NCBI GenBank assembly: GCA_016218725.1
Contig: JACRDB010000092.1
Span: 1-64,000, forward strand
Direction of reading: 5' to 3'
DNA: 64,000 nucleotides
Origin: Deltaproteobacteria bacterium
GTDB taxonomy: Bacteria; Myxococcota_A; Polyangia; Polyangiales; Ga0077539
This document shows, piece by piece, positions 19,029 to 29,598 of the stretch (the first letter of the stretch is position 1; the number at the start of each line of letters is the position of its first letter). The notes beneath the pieces are model-generated. The model saw only the letters and a list, made by a program, of their open reading frames with translations. It searched no databases and was not told where the DNA came from. The position numbers and the translations under genes were made by a program.

Positions 19029-19610
19029 ATGGCCGACCAGGGCGAGAACACCGACCGAGCGCTGGTGGAGGCCGCCCAGGCGGGGGACTCCCGTGCCTTG
19101 AGGGCCCTCCTGGACCGCTTCTCCAGGCCCCTCTACGCCGCGGTGCTCCTCCCCCGGGTGGGCAACCCCGCGGACGCCGAGGACCTCCTCCATGAGACCC
19201 TCCGGCGCGCCGTGGAGCAGCTCCACACGTTCCGGTGGACCGGCGCGGGCGTCTTCCCCTGGCTGCGCCAGATCGCGGTGCACCTGGTGATCGACCACGT
19301 CCGCCGGAACCAGCGCCGCCAGCGCCTCGAAGACCGCCTGGAGGTGGAGCCCTCGGGGGTGGTCCCCCTGCACCGCGCCGACGCCGAGGAGGAAATGATC
19401 GAACGACAGGAGCGGTCCGTGGCCGTCAAGGCCATGGAGAGCGCGCTGGAGACCCTGAACCCGCGCTACCGCCGCGCGGTGGAGCTGCGCTTCGTGGAGG
19501 AGCGCCCGCGGGAGGCGTGCGCCGAGGCCCTCGGCGTGACCGTGGGCAACTTTGACGTCATCCTGCACAGGGCCGTGGCCGCCTTGAGAAAGTCGTACGG
19601 AGTCCGATGA
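19029..19610 (+). CDS. ECF-like sigma-70 family RNA polymerase sigma factor
   Basis: Region 2 NPADAEDLLHETLRRAVEQLHTFRWTGAGVFPWLRQIAVHLVIDHVRRNQ; region 4 LETLNPRYRRAVELRFVEERPREACAEALGVTVGNFDVILHRAVAALRK. Confidence 0.93.
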   Translation: MADQGENTDRALVEAAQAGDSRALRALLDRFSRPLYAAVLLPRVGNPADAEDLLHETLRRAVEQLHTFRWTGAGVFPWLRQIAVHLVIDHVRRNQRRQRLEDRLEVEPSGVVPLHRADAEEEMIERQERSVAVKAMESALETLNPRYRRAVELRFVEERPREACAEALGVTVGNFDVILHRAVAALRKSYGVR

Positions 19611-20107
19611 GCACCCCCGAAGACCGCTGGAACCCCGAGGACGGCCCTCCCCCCTCGGACGAGGAGCGGAGCGCCGCGGGCGCCTTCGCGGACGCCCTGA
19701 AGCGCCCGACGAGCGCCCCCGTGGACGACCTCTCGGACGCCCTCCAGAGCCTGGTGGCCACGGCCCGGAGGCTCGATGCCACGGTCCACCCGGACCCCGA
19801 CGCCGCCCGCGCCGTGGCCGCCCGCGCCGTGGAGAGAGCCGCCCAGCGCGCGCGCTCCCCGTGGGCAAGGCCCTGGGTCCGGAGGCTCTCGGTGGCCGCC
19901 GCGGGGCTCTCGCTCCTGGGCGGCGCCGGGCTCCTGGCCACCCGGGGCCTCACCCCCCCGAGGGCCACCCCGGGCATCTCTCGCCCCGCGGAGGACGCCC
20001 TCCAAGGTCCCGTCGAGGCCGGCGCAGGGAGCATGCCCTCGTCGCGGATCTATGACAGCCGGCTCCACGACTACCGCGCCGTGCTCCTCCGTGGGAGGTC
20101 CCGATGA
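19607..20107 (+). CDS. Single-TM hypothetical protein, candidate anti-sigma factor
   Basis: Cytosolic N-region, TM LSVAAAGLSLLGGAGLLAT; 4-bp overlap with the sigma factor. Confidence 0.65.
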   Translation: MSTPEDRWNPEDGPPPSDEERSAAGAFADALKRPTSAPVDDLSDALQSLVATARRLDATVHPDPDAARAVAARAVERAAQRARSPWARPWVRRLSVAAAGLSLLGGAGLLATRGLTPPRATPGISRPAEDALQGPVEAGAGSMPSSRIYDSRLHDYRAVLLRGRSR

Positions 20108-20646
20108 ACCTTCGCGCGCTCCTCCTGGCGCTGCTGTCAGCGCTCTTCCTGGCGACCTGCGGTCCCCATGCCGCAGGGGGTCCCTCGGAGTCCGACGAGG
20201 CCACCATGGCCGCCCTTGGCACCGTGAGGGCCCTGCACCACGAGGCGGACGTCTACGAGGCCACCGGAGACTACGCCCGGGCGGCCCATCCCATCCGTCG
20301 GATCCTGGCGCTGCAGCTCCCGGCGTCGATGCTCGAGGGCGAAGACGTGAGGGCTGACGCCTTCGGGCGCCTGGCGGAGCTCTTGCTCCATGATGGGAAC
20401 CCTTCGGAGGCCCTGGCGCTGACGGAGACGGGGCTCCGGGAGGCCCGGAGGGAGAGCGTCCTGCGGGCTCGGCTCTTCCTGGTCCGGGGGCAGGTGCTGG
20501 CGGAGCTCGGGACCCGGGCCGAGCGCGAGGGCCGCCGCGACGAGGCCGAGCGGCGTCGCGCCGAGGCCCTGGCCGCGTACGAGACCTCCATCGAGCTCAA
20601 CCAGCGCATCCTCGGGCGCCTGACGGACGGCGGGCGCAAGCCGTGA
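20104..20646 (+). CDS. TPR-like lipoprotein
   Basis: LSALFLATCGPH lipobox; TPR-like helices (YARAAHPIRRILALQL, GRLAELLLHDGNPSEALALTETGL); 4-bp overlap. Confidence 0.7.
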   Translation: MNLRALLLALLSALFLATCGPHAAGGPSESDEATMAALGTVRALHHEADVYEATGDYARAAHPIRRILALQLPASMLEGEDVRADAFGRLAELLLHDGNPSEALALTETGLREARRESVLRARLFLVRGQVLAELGTRAEREGRRDEAERRRAEALAAYETSIELNQRILGRLTDGGRKP

Positions 20647-21170
20647 GGTCCCGGTCCATGGGAGGGTATCTCGGCCTCGTGGCGCTCGCCCTGATCGTCG
20701 GTTGCGCCTCCTCCGGGAGCGCGCGGCAGGGCCCTCCAACGCCACCGCCGTCGTCCTGGCGCAGCCCCGGGGCGGGCGGGAGCCCCACCGGCGACGCCGC
20801 CCTGCAACCGACGGTGACGGGCGGGGCCAACGGCGGGTACGCCCCCCCGAGGACGCCCGGCACGACGCCGCCGAGTCCCCCGGAGCAGCTCCCACCCCCA
20901 CCCGCGCCGCCGCCCCCGCCGGACACGCCCGTGGCCCGCTGGGAGGCGGACCTTGAGCGTTGGGAGGCGGTCTTTCTGGCCTCGCCGGGGGAGTGCCGTC
21001 AGGTGTGCATGGCCGCGGCGAACATCTGCACCGCGGCGCGGGAGATCTGTCGCTTGACGGACCCGGGCGGCGTCGGGAGGGAGCCCCGGTGCCAACGCTC
21101 CCTCGGGCGCTGCACGGACGCAGGGCGGCGCCGGGACGCGACCTGCCCGGTGTGCCCAAGGGGCCAGTAG
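20643..21170 (+). CDS. Pro-rich lipoprotein with Cys-rich C-terminus
   Basis: LALIVGCASSGS lipobox; ECRQVCMAAANICTAAREICRLTDP...RCQRSLGRCTDAGRRRDATCPVCPR. Confidence 0.65.
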   Translation: MRSRSMGGYLGLVALALIVGCASSGSARQGPPTPPPSSWRSPGAGGSPTGDAALQPTVTGGANGGYAPPRTPGTTPPSPPEQLPPPPAPPPPPDTPVARWEADLERWEAVFLASPGECRQVCMAAANICTAAREICRLTDPGGVGREPRCQRSLGRCTDAGRRRDATCPVCPRGQ

Positions 21171-21187
21171 GTGCTACCACTGCCAGG

Positions 21188-22012
21188 GTGAACCTCCGCG
21201 GAGCGGTCCTGGCGTCGGCCCTGATCTTTACGCCCGTGGTCGGCGCCCAGACGCCCCCGGGGTCCATGCCGCCGCCGCCGCCCTCAGGGGAGCCCGCGCC
21301 CTCCCGGACACCGCCCGTCGCGTCCGGGGCGCCCGTGACGGAGAGGGAGGCCTGGCCGACCGCCGCGCCTCGTCGGCGGCGGCCGTCGCTCCTCCGGGAG
21401 CGCCTGAGGCTCCTGGATGACGTGCTCCTGGGCCTGGTGGACGTGGGCTCCGGCTCGCGGATCACCACGGGGATCATTGACACCGCCGTCGGGGGGCTCC
21501 TGATCGGGATCGGGTTCGCGCTGGAGCCGGGGCCCTCCAGCGCGGTGTCCAACGAGGCGATCCAGACGATGTTCTGGGTGCTCGGCGGCTTCCAGGTGGT
21601 GTCGGGCGTGGCGCGCCTGGCCTGGACGCCCGCCCGGGAGCGCCTGCCGTCGCGCTACGCCGAGGCGCCGCAGGCCACCGCGGCGGACCGCCGCGAGCGG
21701 GCTCGCCTCGGCGAGGAGGTGCTGGACCGGATGGCCTCCGACGGGCGCCTCCGGCGGGTGCTCTGGGGCCTCGGGGGCATCACCATCCCGCTGGCGACCC
21801 TCGGGGTGCTCTACGCCCCGCAGCTCTTCGATGACCGCCCCTTCCCGGAGCCCCAGGGCTTCAACGTGCTGCTCTTCGCCGTGACGGCGCTCCAGGTGGG
21901 CTACGGCGTCGCGGCGATGTTCGAGCGCTCGGAGGAGGAGCGCCTGAGGGACCGCTACCACCGGGAGCTCCAGTCCGCGCAGGACCGCCGCAACCAGGAC
22001 GACCTGGACTAG
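21188..22012 (+). CDS. Membrane hypothetical protein
   Basis: GTG start VNLRGAVLASALIFTPVVGAQ; several hydrophobic segments. Confidence 0.6.
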   Translation: MNLRGAVLASALIFTPVVGAQTPPGSMPPPPPSGEPAPSRTPPVASGAPVTEREAWPTAAPRRRRPSLLRERLRLLDDVLLGLVDVGSGSRITTGIIDTAVGGLLIGIGFALEPGPSSAVSNEAIQTMFWVLGGFQVVSGVARLAWTPARERLPSRYAEAPQATAADRRERARLGEEVLDRMASDGRLRRVLWGLGGITIPLATLGVLYAPQLFDDRPFPEPQGFNVLLFAVTALQVGYGVAAMFERSEEERLRDRYHRELQSAQDRRNQDDLD

Positions 22013-22065
22013 TCACTGCAAGGAGGGTGTTCCCCTCGGGGCGCCGATGGGGTGATACTCCCATC

Positions 22066-23850
22066 GTGACGGAGCGCGCCTCCCCCGACGAGAACGCGGA
22101 GCCCTCCCCGGAGACCCCGGGGCCCGAGGACCGCTCGGCCCGCGACGCCCGCGCGCGCAGGGTGCGCCCTACCAACAGCCTGCGCGTCTGGCTCCTGCCC
22201 TTCGGCGTGCTGGCGAGCGTCTCCCTGGCGCTGCTCCTCCTCGGCTTCTGGGCCGACGTCGCCCGCTACGACAAGGCCGCCCCGAGCCTCTGGGAGCTCC
22301 TCACGCACCCGGAGCGCGACGAGGCGTCGGCGGTCCTGGGCAACGTCGGCCAGGTGGTGACGCAGATCCTCGGCGTGGCCATCTCCGTGGTGGCCATCAT
22401 CGTGGAGCTGGCGGCCACGCGGTACACGCACCGGATCACGGAGCTGTTCTTCAAGGCCCCGGCCAACTTCGTGGTGATGGGCCTCTTCGTGATCGCGGGG
22501 CTCGACGGGCTCTGGATCTCGCTGCTGTTCCGGGACACCTTCCTCCCGGTGGTGGGGACGCTCCTGTCCATGGGGCTGATGAGCGTGTCGGTGCTCCTGC
22601 TGCTGCCGTACTTCGCGTACGTGTTCCAGTTCCTGAACCCGATGAACATCGTGGGGCGCATCCGCGCCGAGGCCCTGGAGGGCATCACCCACGCGCCGAA
22701 GACCGGCACCCAGCAGGCCGACGCCGCGGCCCACGGGCAGTTCCTCGCCGCGGACGGCACGGACCAGCTCGCGGACGTGGCCCTGAACGCCATGCAGAAC
22801 CACGACGGGGCCATCGCCATGGCCAGCGTGAACGCCCTCGGGGACCTGGCCCGGGACTACCTCCAGGTGAAGGACCGGCTGCCCCTCGACTGGTTCCGGG
22901 TCACCGAGGCCATGGTCCAGGACCCGGACTTCGTGTCCATGTCCCGGGAGGTGCGCCTGGCCCTCGGCAAGGAGCGCACCTGGTTCGAGTTCAAGGTCCT
23001 CCGGCAGTTCCAGACGATCTACCAGTCGGGCCTCAACGCCCACCGGGAGGTGTGCTACGTCGTGAGCATCCTCACGCGGGAGCTGGCCGACGCCGCCATG
23101 GCCCGCCGGGACGGCCCCGTGGCGGAGCTGTGCATCAAGTTCTTCAACACGTACCTGCGTGCCACGGTGAACGCCAAGGACGTGCGCACGGCGTACAACG
23201 TGCTCAACCAGTACCGCCTCCTGGCCGACGCCGCGCTCGACCGCCGGGACGGCCGCTACGCCGTGGAGGTCGCACGGTACTTCAAATACTACGGCCAGCT
23301 CGCGTTCCAGAGCGACCTTGGGTTCATCCTGGAGACGGCCGCGTACGACCTGTGCGCGCTCAACGAGCATGCCTTCAACCTGCGCTCGCCGGAGCGCGGG
23401 GAGCTCCTCAAGATCTTCCTCCAGGTGGACAAGGAGGGCGAAGGGGCCGCCCGGGAGAAGAGCCTCCGGGGCGTGCGCAAGGCCCAGATCAAGCTGGCGA
23501 CGTACTACCTCCAGCACGACGACGAGGCCGCCGCCCGGGAGGTCTTCCAGGACATGAAGGACGAGCTCCCGGCGCGCCTGGCCTCCATCCGTGATGAGCT
23601 CATGGCCGTGGAGAGCAGCACCTTCTGGGAGATCACCGACCGCGGGACGAACTTTGACTACCTCCCGCAGGCCCGCAAGGACCAGCTCTTCCGGTTCTTC
23701 GCCTGGTTCGGCGGCGCGCTGCCGGAGCCGCGGATGAGCCTCCCCGGGGCCGGGCACCCGCGGGGCCTGTCGGGCCCCCACGCCGCCGCGGCGTCGGACC
23801 CGCCGGAGCCCGCGGATGCGAAGGCCCCGGACGAGCGCGCCGCGGAGTGA
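22066..23850 (+). CDS. DUF2254-like predicted membrane protein
   Basis: Four N-terminal TM segments (LRVWLLPFGVLASVSLALLLLGFW; VVTQILGVAISVVAIIVELAATRYTHRI) and a large helical soluble C-terminus; GTG start. Confidence 0.6.
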   Translation: MTERASPDENAEPSPETPGPEDRSARDARARRVRPTNSLRVWLLPFGVLASVSLALLLLGFWADVARYDKAAPSLWELLTHPERDEASAVLGNVGQVVTQILGVAISVVAIIVELAATRYTHRITELFFKAPANFVVMGLFVIAGLDGLWISLLFRDTFLPVVGTLLSMGLMSVSVLLLLPYFAYVFQFLNPMNIVGRIRAEALEGITHAPKTGTQQADAAAHGQFLAADGTDQLADVALNAMQNHDGAIAMASVNALGDLARDYLQVKDRLPLDWFRVTEAMVQDPDFVSMSREVRLALGKERTWFEFKVLRQFQTIYQSGLNAHREVCYVVSILTRELADAAMARRDGPVAELCIKFFNTYLRATVNAKDVRTAYNVLNQYRLLADAALDRRDGRYAVEVARYFKYYGQLAFQSDLGFILETAAYDLCALNEHAFNLRSPERGELLKIFLQVDKEGEGAAREKSLRGVRKAQIKLATYYLQHDDEAAAREVFQDMKDELPARLASIRDELMAVESSTFWEITDRGTNFDYLPQARKDQLFRFFAWFGGALPEPRMSLPGAGHPRGLSGPHAAAASDPPEPADAKAPDERAAE

Positions 23851-23853
23851 TCC

Positions 23854-25143
23854 CTACTCGTCGCGGTGGCCAGAGTGCCGCAGGAACGTGGGGATGTCCC
23901 ACTCCTCCTCGCGGAGGTTTGCGGGCCCCACCGCGCGCCGCGCGGGCGCCGGGGCCGAGGGCGGCACCGAGGCCCGCCGGGTGTCCGCGGGCGCGGGCAC
24001 CAACCCCCCGTTGGCCACCTGGCGCTCCGGGAGCCTCGGCGGGGCCTGCGTGGCCACCGGCGGGCTGTAGCTCTCCATCCGGCGCATCGGCGAGGCCCCC
24101 GCCAGCGTGGGCTGCAGGATCCGGGCAGGCGTGGCCGTGCGCACCTGCTGCGTGAGCTCCACGGCGGCCTCCTCGCGGTTGAAGCCCGTGGCGATCACCG
24201 TGACCTTGAGCATGTCCCGCATCTCGGGGTTGATCACCGCGCCGAAGATGATGTTGGCGTCCTCGCTGGCGGCCTCCATGATCATGGACGCGGCCTCGTT
24301 GACCTCGCTCAGGCGCATGTCCGGGCCGCCCATGAAGTTCAGGAGGATGCCCGTGGCGCCCTTGACGGACATGTTGTCCAGGAGCGGCGAGTTGATGGCC
24401 AGGTTGGCGGCCTCCATGGCGCGGTTGTCCCCGCGGCCGTAGCCGATGCCCATCAGGGCCATGCCCATGTTGGCCATGATGGCCTTCACGTCGGCGAAGT
24501 CCACGTTGACCACGCCGTTCTGCTGGATCAGGTCGGAGATGCCCTGCACGGCGTTGACGAGCACCTCGTCGGCCTTGCGGAAGGCGTCGGTGAGCGTGAG
24601 CGACGGGTCCTCGACGGCCAGGAGGCGCTGGTTGGGGATGGTGATCAGCGTGTCCACGTGGCCCGAGAGGTCGTCCAGGCCGAGCTGGGCCTGCTTCTGC
24701 CGCCGACGGCCCTCGAACATGAAGGGCCTGGTCACCACGCCCACGGTGAGGGCCCCGAGGTCCCGGGCGATCTGGGCGATCACGGGCGCCGCGCCGGTGC
24801 CGGTGCCCCCGCCCATGCCCGCGGTCACGAAGACCATGTCCGCGCCCTGGAGGTGCTCTTGGATGAGCTGCACGTCCTCCATGGCGGCCTTGCGGCCGAG
24901 CTCGGGGTTGGCGCCCGCGCCGAGGCCCTTGGTCATCCCGCGGCCGAGCTGGATCTTCACCGGCGCGGGGTTGGCGTTGAGCGCCTGGATGTCCGTGTTG
25001 GCGACCACGAACTCCACGTCGGACACCCCGGCCTCGATCATGGTGCGGATGGCGTTGCCGCCGGCGCCCCCGACCCCCACCACCTTGATGCGCGCGGCCG
25101 CGAAGCTCCCATCGTCGGCCAGATCAAACGACAGACCCATCAC
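23854..25143 (-). CDS. ftsZ: Cell division GTPase FtsZ
   Basis: [37 protein letters not shown]. Confidence 0.98.
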   Translation of the reverse strand: MMGLSFDLADDGSFAAARIKVVGVGGAGGNAIRTMIEAGVSDVEFVVANTDIQALNANPAPVKIQLGRGMTKGLGAGANPELGRKAAMEDVQLIQEHLQGADMVFVTAGMGGGTGTGAAPVIAQIARDLGALTVGVVTRPFMFEGRRRQKQAQLGLDDLSGHVDTLITIPNQRLLAVEDPSLTLTDAFRKADEVLVNAVQGISDLIQQNGVVNVDFADVKAIMANMGMALMGIGYGRGDNRAMEAANLAINSPLLDNMSVKGATGILLNFMGGPDMRLSEVNEAASMIMEAASEDANIIFGAVINPEMRDMLKVTVIATGFNREEAAVELTQQVRTATPARILQPTLAGASPMRRMESYSPPVATQAPPRLPERQVANGGLVPAPADTRRASVPPSAPAPARRAVGPANLREEEWDIPTFLRHSGHRDE

Positions 25144-25241
25144 ACACCTCCAGGCGACCGGGGTCCTCCCCCGCCCGCCGCGTTGCAGAGCCCCGGCGCG
25201 GCGCGTTCCCGCATGCGCCGTCGGGGCGGTTCACCCACCGC

Positions 25242-26510
25242 TCAGAACACTTCCTGGAACCACCCCCAGAGGCGCCGCCAGGGGGACCGGGCCTCCGGCA
25301 GGTCCTCGGTCACCGCGATCGGCGGGGCCATCACCGGCGCGTGGCGGCCCAGGAGCGCCGCCGGGCGCACGGGCCGCGTGGCGCCGTACTTGAGCAGCCC
25401 CACCGCGGTGGCCATGGACGGGCTGGCGATCATCTCCAGGAGGCCCCCGACGCCCGTCGGGGAGCCCCGGCGGATCGGCAGCCCGAGGACCTGCTCGGCC
25501 AGCTCGACGGTGCCCTCGAGCTGCACGGCGCCGCCGGTGAGCACCACGCCCGCGCCCAGCACCTCGGCGTAGCCGCTGCTGTCCAGCACGCGCTTGACGA
25601 GCTGGAACATCTCCTCCATGCGCGGCTCGATGATGGCCACCAGGTCCTGCCGGGCGAGGGTCCTGGCGACCCTGCCGCCCACGCCCGGGACCTCGATCAC
25701 GTCCGCGGCGTCCACCAGGCTGGACAGCGCGCAGCCATGGCGGAGCTTGATGCGCTCGGCCTCGCCCACCGGGGTGCGCAGGCCCGCCACGATGTCGTTG
25801 GTGAGGTTCATCCCCCCGAGGGGGATCACCGCGGTGTGCACCAGGGCCTTGTCGAAGAAGAGCACCACGTCCGTGGTGCCGCCGCCGATGTCCACCAGGG
25901 CGACGCCGATCTCCTTCTCGTCCTCGGTGAGCACGGCCTCGGCGCTGGCCAGGGGCTCCAGCACCAGCTCGCTCACCTCCAGGCCGCAGCGCTCGGCGCA
26001 CTTGGTGACGTTCTGCACGCTGGGCAGGGCGGCGGTCACCAGGTGCACCCGGGCCTCCAGGCGCACGCCGGACATGCCCACGGGCTCCCGCACCCCGTCC
26101 TGGTGGTCCACGATGAACTCCTGGGGGATCGCGTGGAGCACCTGCCGGTCCATCGGCAGGGAGATCCTCCGGGCCTGGTCGAGCACGCGCTCCACGTCGT
26201 CGGCGTTCACCTCGTGGTCGGCGATGGACACGATCCCGTGGGAGTTCCTGCCCTCGACGTGGCTCCCGGCGATGCCCGCGAAGACCGTCTTGATCTCCAC
26301 GCCGGCCATGTTCCCGGCGCTCTCGACGGCCTCGCGGATGGAGGCCACGGTGCTCTCGATGTTGACCACCACGCCCTTGCGCAGGCCGTTGGACCGGGCG
26401 GTCCCGACGCCCGTGATGTCCACGCCGTCGACGCCGACCTCCCCCACCAGCGCGACGGTCTTCGTCGTGCCGATGTCCAGGCCCACGATGATGTCACCCG
26501 GCTTCGCCAT
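25242..26510 (-). CDS. ftsA: Cell division protein FtsA
   Basis: IVGLDIGTTKTVALVGEV; VALVDIGGGTTDVVLF; GVVLTGGAVQLEG. Confidence 0.96.
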   Translation of the reverse strand: MAKPGDIIVGLDIGTTKTVALVGEVGVDGVDITGVGTARSNGLRKGVVVNIESTVASIREAVESAGNMAGVEIKTVFAGIAGSHVEGRNSHGIVSIADHEVNADDVERVLDQARRISLPMDRQVLHAIPQEFIVDHQDGVREPVGMSGVRLEARVHLVTAALPSVQNVTKCAERCGLEVSELVLEPLASAEAVLTEDEKEIGVALVDIGGGTTDVVLFFDKALVHTAVIPLGGMNLTNDIVAGLRTPVGEAERIKLRHGCALSSLVDAADVIEVPGVGGRVARTLARQDLVAIIEPRMEEMFQLVKRVLDSSGYAEVLGAGVVLTGGAVQLEGTVELAEQVLGLPIRRGSPTGVGGLLEMIASPSMATAVGLLKYGATRPVRPAALLGRHAPVMAPPIAVTEDLPEARSPWRRLWGWFQEVF

Positions 26511-26697
26511 CCCTGCGTCCATCGTCGTCAGGGCTCTGCCACGCCGCGGCCCGGACATACAACAAACCTGCGGAACGCTGAACGGGCGTTTCCGGATTCG
26601 CTACGGTCGAGCTCAACCCCGAGGCCCCCCCTGCCGTGAACCACCTCGACGGCGCCGGGCACAGGGAAGCCCGACGGCGCCGCAAGGAGTCCTCGCC

Positions 26698-27282
26698 ATG
26701 AACCGTCTCACCGCCTGCGCGCTCGTCACCTTGTCCTTCGCCGCCTGCGCCCCGGACGCCGCCACGGCGCCGGGATCCACCCCCGCGATGGACCCGACGA
26801 TGAACCCCTCGACCCCGTCGGCCCTGGACGCCGCCCGCACCGCGCTCCTGCAGGAGACCCGCGAGGCCACCGAGCGCTACAGCGACGAGGCCGTGGCCCG
26901 GGCGGACGGCTTCGAGCCCGTCGGCGGCTGCGTCTCCTCGCCCCTCGGGGGCATGGGCGTGGAGTACGTCAACCGCGACCGCATGGACATGACCCTCGAC
27001 GTGCGCCGCCCCGAGGCGCTGCTGTACGTCCCCGAGGGCGACCGCATGCGCCTGGTGGCCGTGAAGTTCATGACCCCGGTGCTCCGCGAGGGCGTGCCCT
27101 ACACCGGCGCGGACGTCCCCGAGGACAACGTGGCCCCGGTGCTCTTCGGCCAGACCCTCTACGGCCCGGTGTCCAGCGGCGTCCGCGGCGAGCCCTGGCG
27201 CTGGGAGCTCTACGCCTGGGTCTGGCGCACCAACCCCGACGGGACCTTCGCCCCCTGGAACCGCGACGTGACCTGCCCCTGA
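26698..27282 (+). CDS. Hypothetical lipoprotein inserted on the opposite strand in the dcw cluster
   Basis: MNRLTACALVTLSFAACAPD lipobox. Confidence 0.7.
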   Translation: MNRLTACALVTLSFAACAPDAATAPGSTPAMDPTMNPSTPSALDAARTALLQETREATERYSDEAVARADGFEPVGGCVSSPLGGMGVEYVNRDRMDMTLDVRRPEALLYVPEGDRMRLVAVKFMTPVLREGVPYTGADVPEDNVAPVLFGQTLYGPVSSGVRGEPWRWELYAWVWRTNPDGTFAPWNRDVTCP

Positions 27283-27283
27283 G

Positions 27284-28123
27284 CTACGCCCCCCGCGGTC
27301 GCACCGTCACCCGCTCCGGGTGGCGGTCGCTCTCCAGGTGGACCTCCGAGGCCTCCAGGCCCCGACGGCGCAGCTCCCCCAGCACCACCCTCAGGCGCGA
27401 GAGCTTGGCCCGGTAGGGCCCCTGCCCCAGCCACACGTACGTCCCCGCCAGCACCAGCGACAGGTCCCCGGTGGGCGCCCGGTGGACCTCCTCCACCCGC
27501 TGCCCGCCGCTCGCCTCGGCCACGTCCGCCAGGAGCGCCAGCGCGTCCCTCAGGCCCTCCCTCGCGCTCTCCGGGTCGTGCTCAAAGGCCTCCCGGCGCA
27601 GCCCCGTGATCACCGGCAGGTCCGTCGGGTCCCCGGAGCCCTGCACCACCCGCTTGAAGGGCGTGCCGTCCGGCGCCACCAGGTACTCCCCCCCGGCGGC
27701 CAGGATCGCCACCGCCGTGCGCTCCTCCACCGTGATCTCCACGTGCCCCGGGAGCCTCCGCCGCACCGTCGCATGCTCCACCCAGGGCAGGCCCTCCAGG
27801 GCCCTCGCCGTCGCCTCGGCGTCAATGGACAGCACGTTCCGCGAGGGTGTGATCCTCGCCGCGGTGAGCACCTCCTCGCGCCGCGTGCGCCGCAGCCCCG
27901 ACACCTCCACCTCCTTCGCCCCGAAGCGCGCCGTGGTCACCAGCCACCGATGCCCCGCCCGGCCCCCCACCGCCGCCATGCCCAGGAGCGCCAGCACCGA
28001 CAGCGTGCTCGTCCATTGCTTCACCCCCTCCCAGAGCGCTCCACGGACCTTCCCAGGACCGGTCAATGGAGTTGACACCTCCGCGGGCGCCGGGGGCTGG
28101 GAGCTCGTGGGACCCTGGGGCAT
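27284..28123 (-). CDS. ftsQ: Cell division protein FtsQ (POTRA)
   Basis: TM then VSGLRRTRREEVLTAARITPSRNVLSIDAEATARALEGLPWVEHATVRRRLPGHVEITVEERTAVAIL; syntenic between murC and ftsA. Confidence 0.9.
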   Translation of the reverse strand: MPQGPTSSQPPAPAEVSTPLTGPGKVRGALWEGVKQWTSTLSVLALLGMAAVGGRAGHRWLVTTARFGAKEVEVSGLRRTRREEVLTAARITPSRNVLSIDAEATARALEGLPWVEHATVRRRLPGHVEITVEERTAVAILAAGGEYLVAPDGTPFKRVVQGSGDPTDLPVITGLRREAFEHDPESAREGLRDALALLADVAEASGGQRVEEVHRAPTGDLSLVLAGTYVWLGQGPYRAKLSRLRVVLGELRRRGLEASEVHLESDRHPERVTVRPRGA

Positions 28124-28134
28124 CGCACCTGGGA

Positions 28135-29538
28135 CTACACCAGTGGGTCTGTGGGAGGCGAATTCCCAGCCAGGAGGCGCTGGTAGAGCTGGCGGAGGCA
28201 TTGGTTGATGTCCCCGGCGCCGAGGGCGATGACCATGTCCCCGGGGCGTGAGAGGGCCTCCAGGCGGTCGCACACGCGGTGCTTGTCGGGTTCGTAGTGG
28301 ACGTTGCGGTGGCCGTGCTCGCGCAGGGCCTGGGCGAGGCGCTCGCCGGTGGCGCCGGGGATGGGGCTCTCGCCCGCGGGGTAGACCTCGGTCAAGACCA
28401 GGACGTCGGCCTGGTTGAAGCACCGGGTGAACTCTTCAAAGAGGTCCCGGGTGCGGGTGTACCGGTGCGGCTGGAAGGCGGCCACGACGCGGCGGCCGAA
28501 GCCGCTCTTGGCGGCGGAGAGCGTGGCCTCGATCTCGGCGGGGTGGTGGCCGTAGTCGTCTACGAGGGTGATGCCCTGGGCCTCGCCTACGATGGTGAAG
28601 CGCCGCTGGACGCCGGCGAAGCTCGCCAGGGCGGCGCGGGTTGCGTCCGTGGGAACGTCGAGCTCCTCGGCGACGGCGATGGTGGCCAGGCAGTTGAGCA
28701 CGTTGTGCCGCCCGGGGACCCGCACCTCGAAGCGCCCGAGGTCCTCGTGGCGGCGGCGCACGTGGAAGGCCGTGGTGGTGCCCTGGAAGCTCTGCCCGAG
28801 GGCGACGTAGTCCGCCTGCGGGTGCGTGCCGTAGGTCACGTGGCGGCGGTCGATCCTGGGGAGGATGGCCTGCACGTGCGGGTGGTCCAGGCACATCACC
28901 GCGAGGCCGTAGAACGGGATGCGCTGGGCGAACTCGACGAAGGCGGTCTTGAGCTGCTCGTGGGAGCCGTGGTGGTCCAGGTGCTCGGGGTCGATGTTGG
29001 TGACCACGGCGATGGTGGGGGTGAGCTTGAGGAAGCTCCCGTCGCTCTCGTCGGCCTCGGCGACGAGGAGGTCGCCGGTGCCGGCGCGGGCGTTGGTGCC
29101 GATGGCGTTGAGCTTGCCGCCGATGACCACCGTGGGGTCCAGGCCCGCGGCCTGGAGCACCGTGGCCACCAGCGAGGTGGTGGTGGTCTTGCCGTGGGAC
29201 CCGGCGATGGCGATGCCGTACTTGAGCCGCATGAGCTCCGCGAGCATCTCCGCCCGGGGGATCACCGGCACGCCCAGCGCGCGGGCGTAGACGAGCTCGG
29301 GGTTCTCCCTGGCCGCGGCGGACGTATAGACCACCACGTCGGCGCCGTCGATGTGCTCCGCGCGGTGCCCGGCGTAGGTGCGGGCCCCGAGGCCCTCCAG
29401 GCGCCGCGTGGCCTCGCCGGCCCGGAGGTCGCTGCCGGAGACCTGGTAGCCCAGCGAGAGCAGCACCTCGGCGATGCCGCTCATGCCGATGCCGCCGATG
29501 CCGACGAAATGTACGTGACGGACGCGCCCTCGGAACAT
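28135..29538 (-). CDS. murC: UDP-N-acetylmuramate--L-alanine ligase
   Basis: [62 protein letters not shown]. Confidence 0.97.
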   Translation of the reverse strand: MFRGRVRHVHFVGIGGIGMSGIAEVLLSLGYQVSGSDLRAGEATRRLEGLGARTYAGHRAEHIDGADVVVYTSAAARENPELVYARALGVPVIPRAEMLAELMRLKYGIAIAGSHGKTTTTSLVATVLQAAGLDPTVVIGGKLNAIGTNARAGTGDLLVAEADESDGSFLKLTPTIAVVTNIDPEHLDHHGSHEQLKTAFVEFAQRIPFYGLAVMCLDHPHVQAILPRIDRRHVTYGTHPQADYVALGQSFQGTTTAFHVRRRHEDLGRFEVRVPGRHNVLNCLATIAVAEELDVPTDATRAALASFAGVQRRFTIVGEAQGITLVDDYGHHPAEIEATLSAAKSGFGRRVVAAFQPHRYTRTRDLFEEFTRCFNQADVLVLTEVYPAGESPIPGATGERLAQALREHGHRNVHYEPDKHRVCDRLEALSRPGDMVIALGAGDINQCLRQLYQRLLAGNSPPTDPLV

Positions 29539-29598
29539 GCCCCGCGGTATACCCACGCCCCGCCGCGAGCACAACCCGACCGCCACCGCCGAGCGTCG

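Noticed and set aside
27284-28423. FtsQ start at 28423 (379 aa)
   Set aside because: The first ~100 residues are Arg/Pro-rich and antisense/out of frame with murC; a start at 28123 places FtsQ just after the murC stop.
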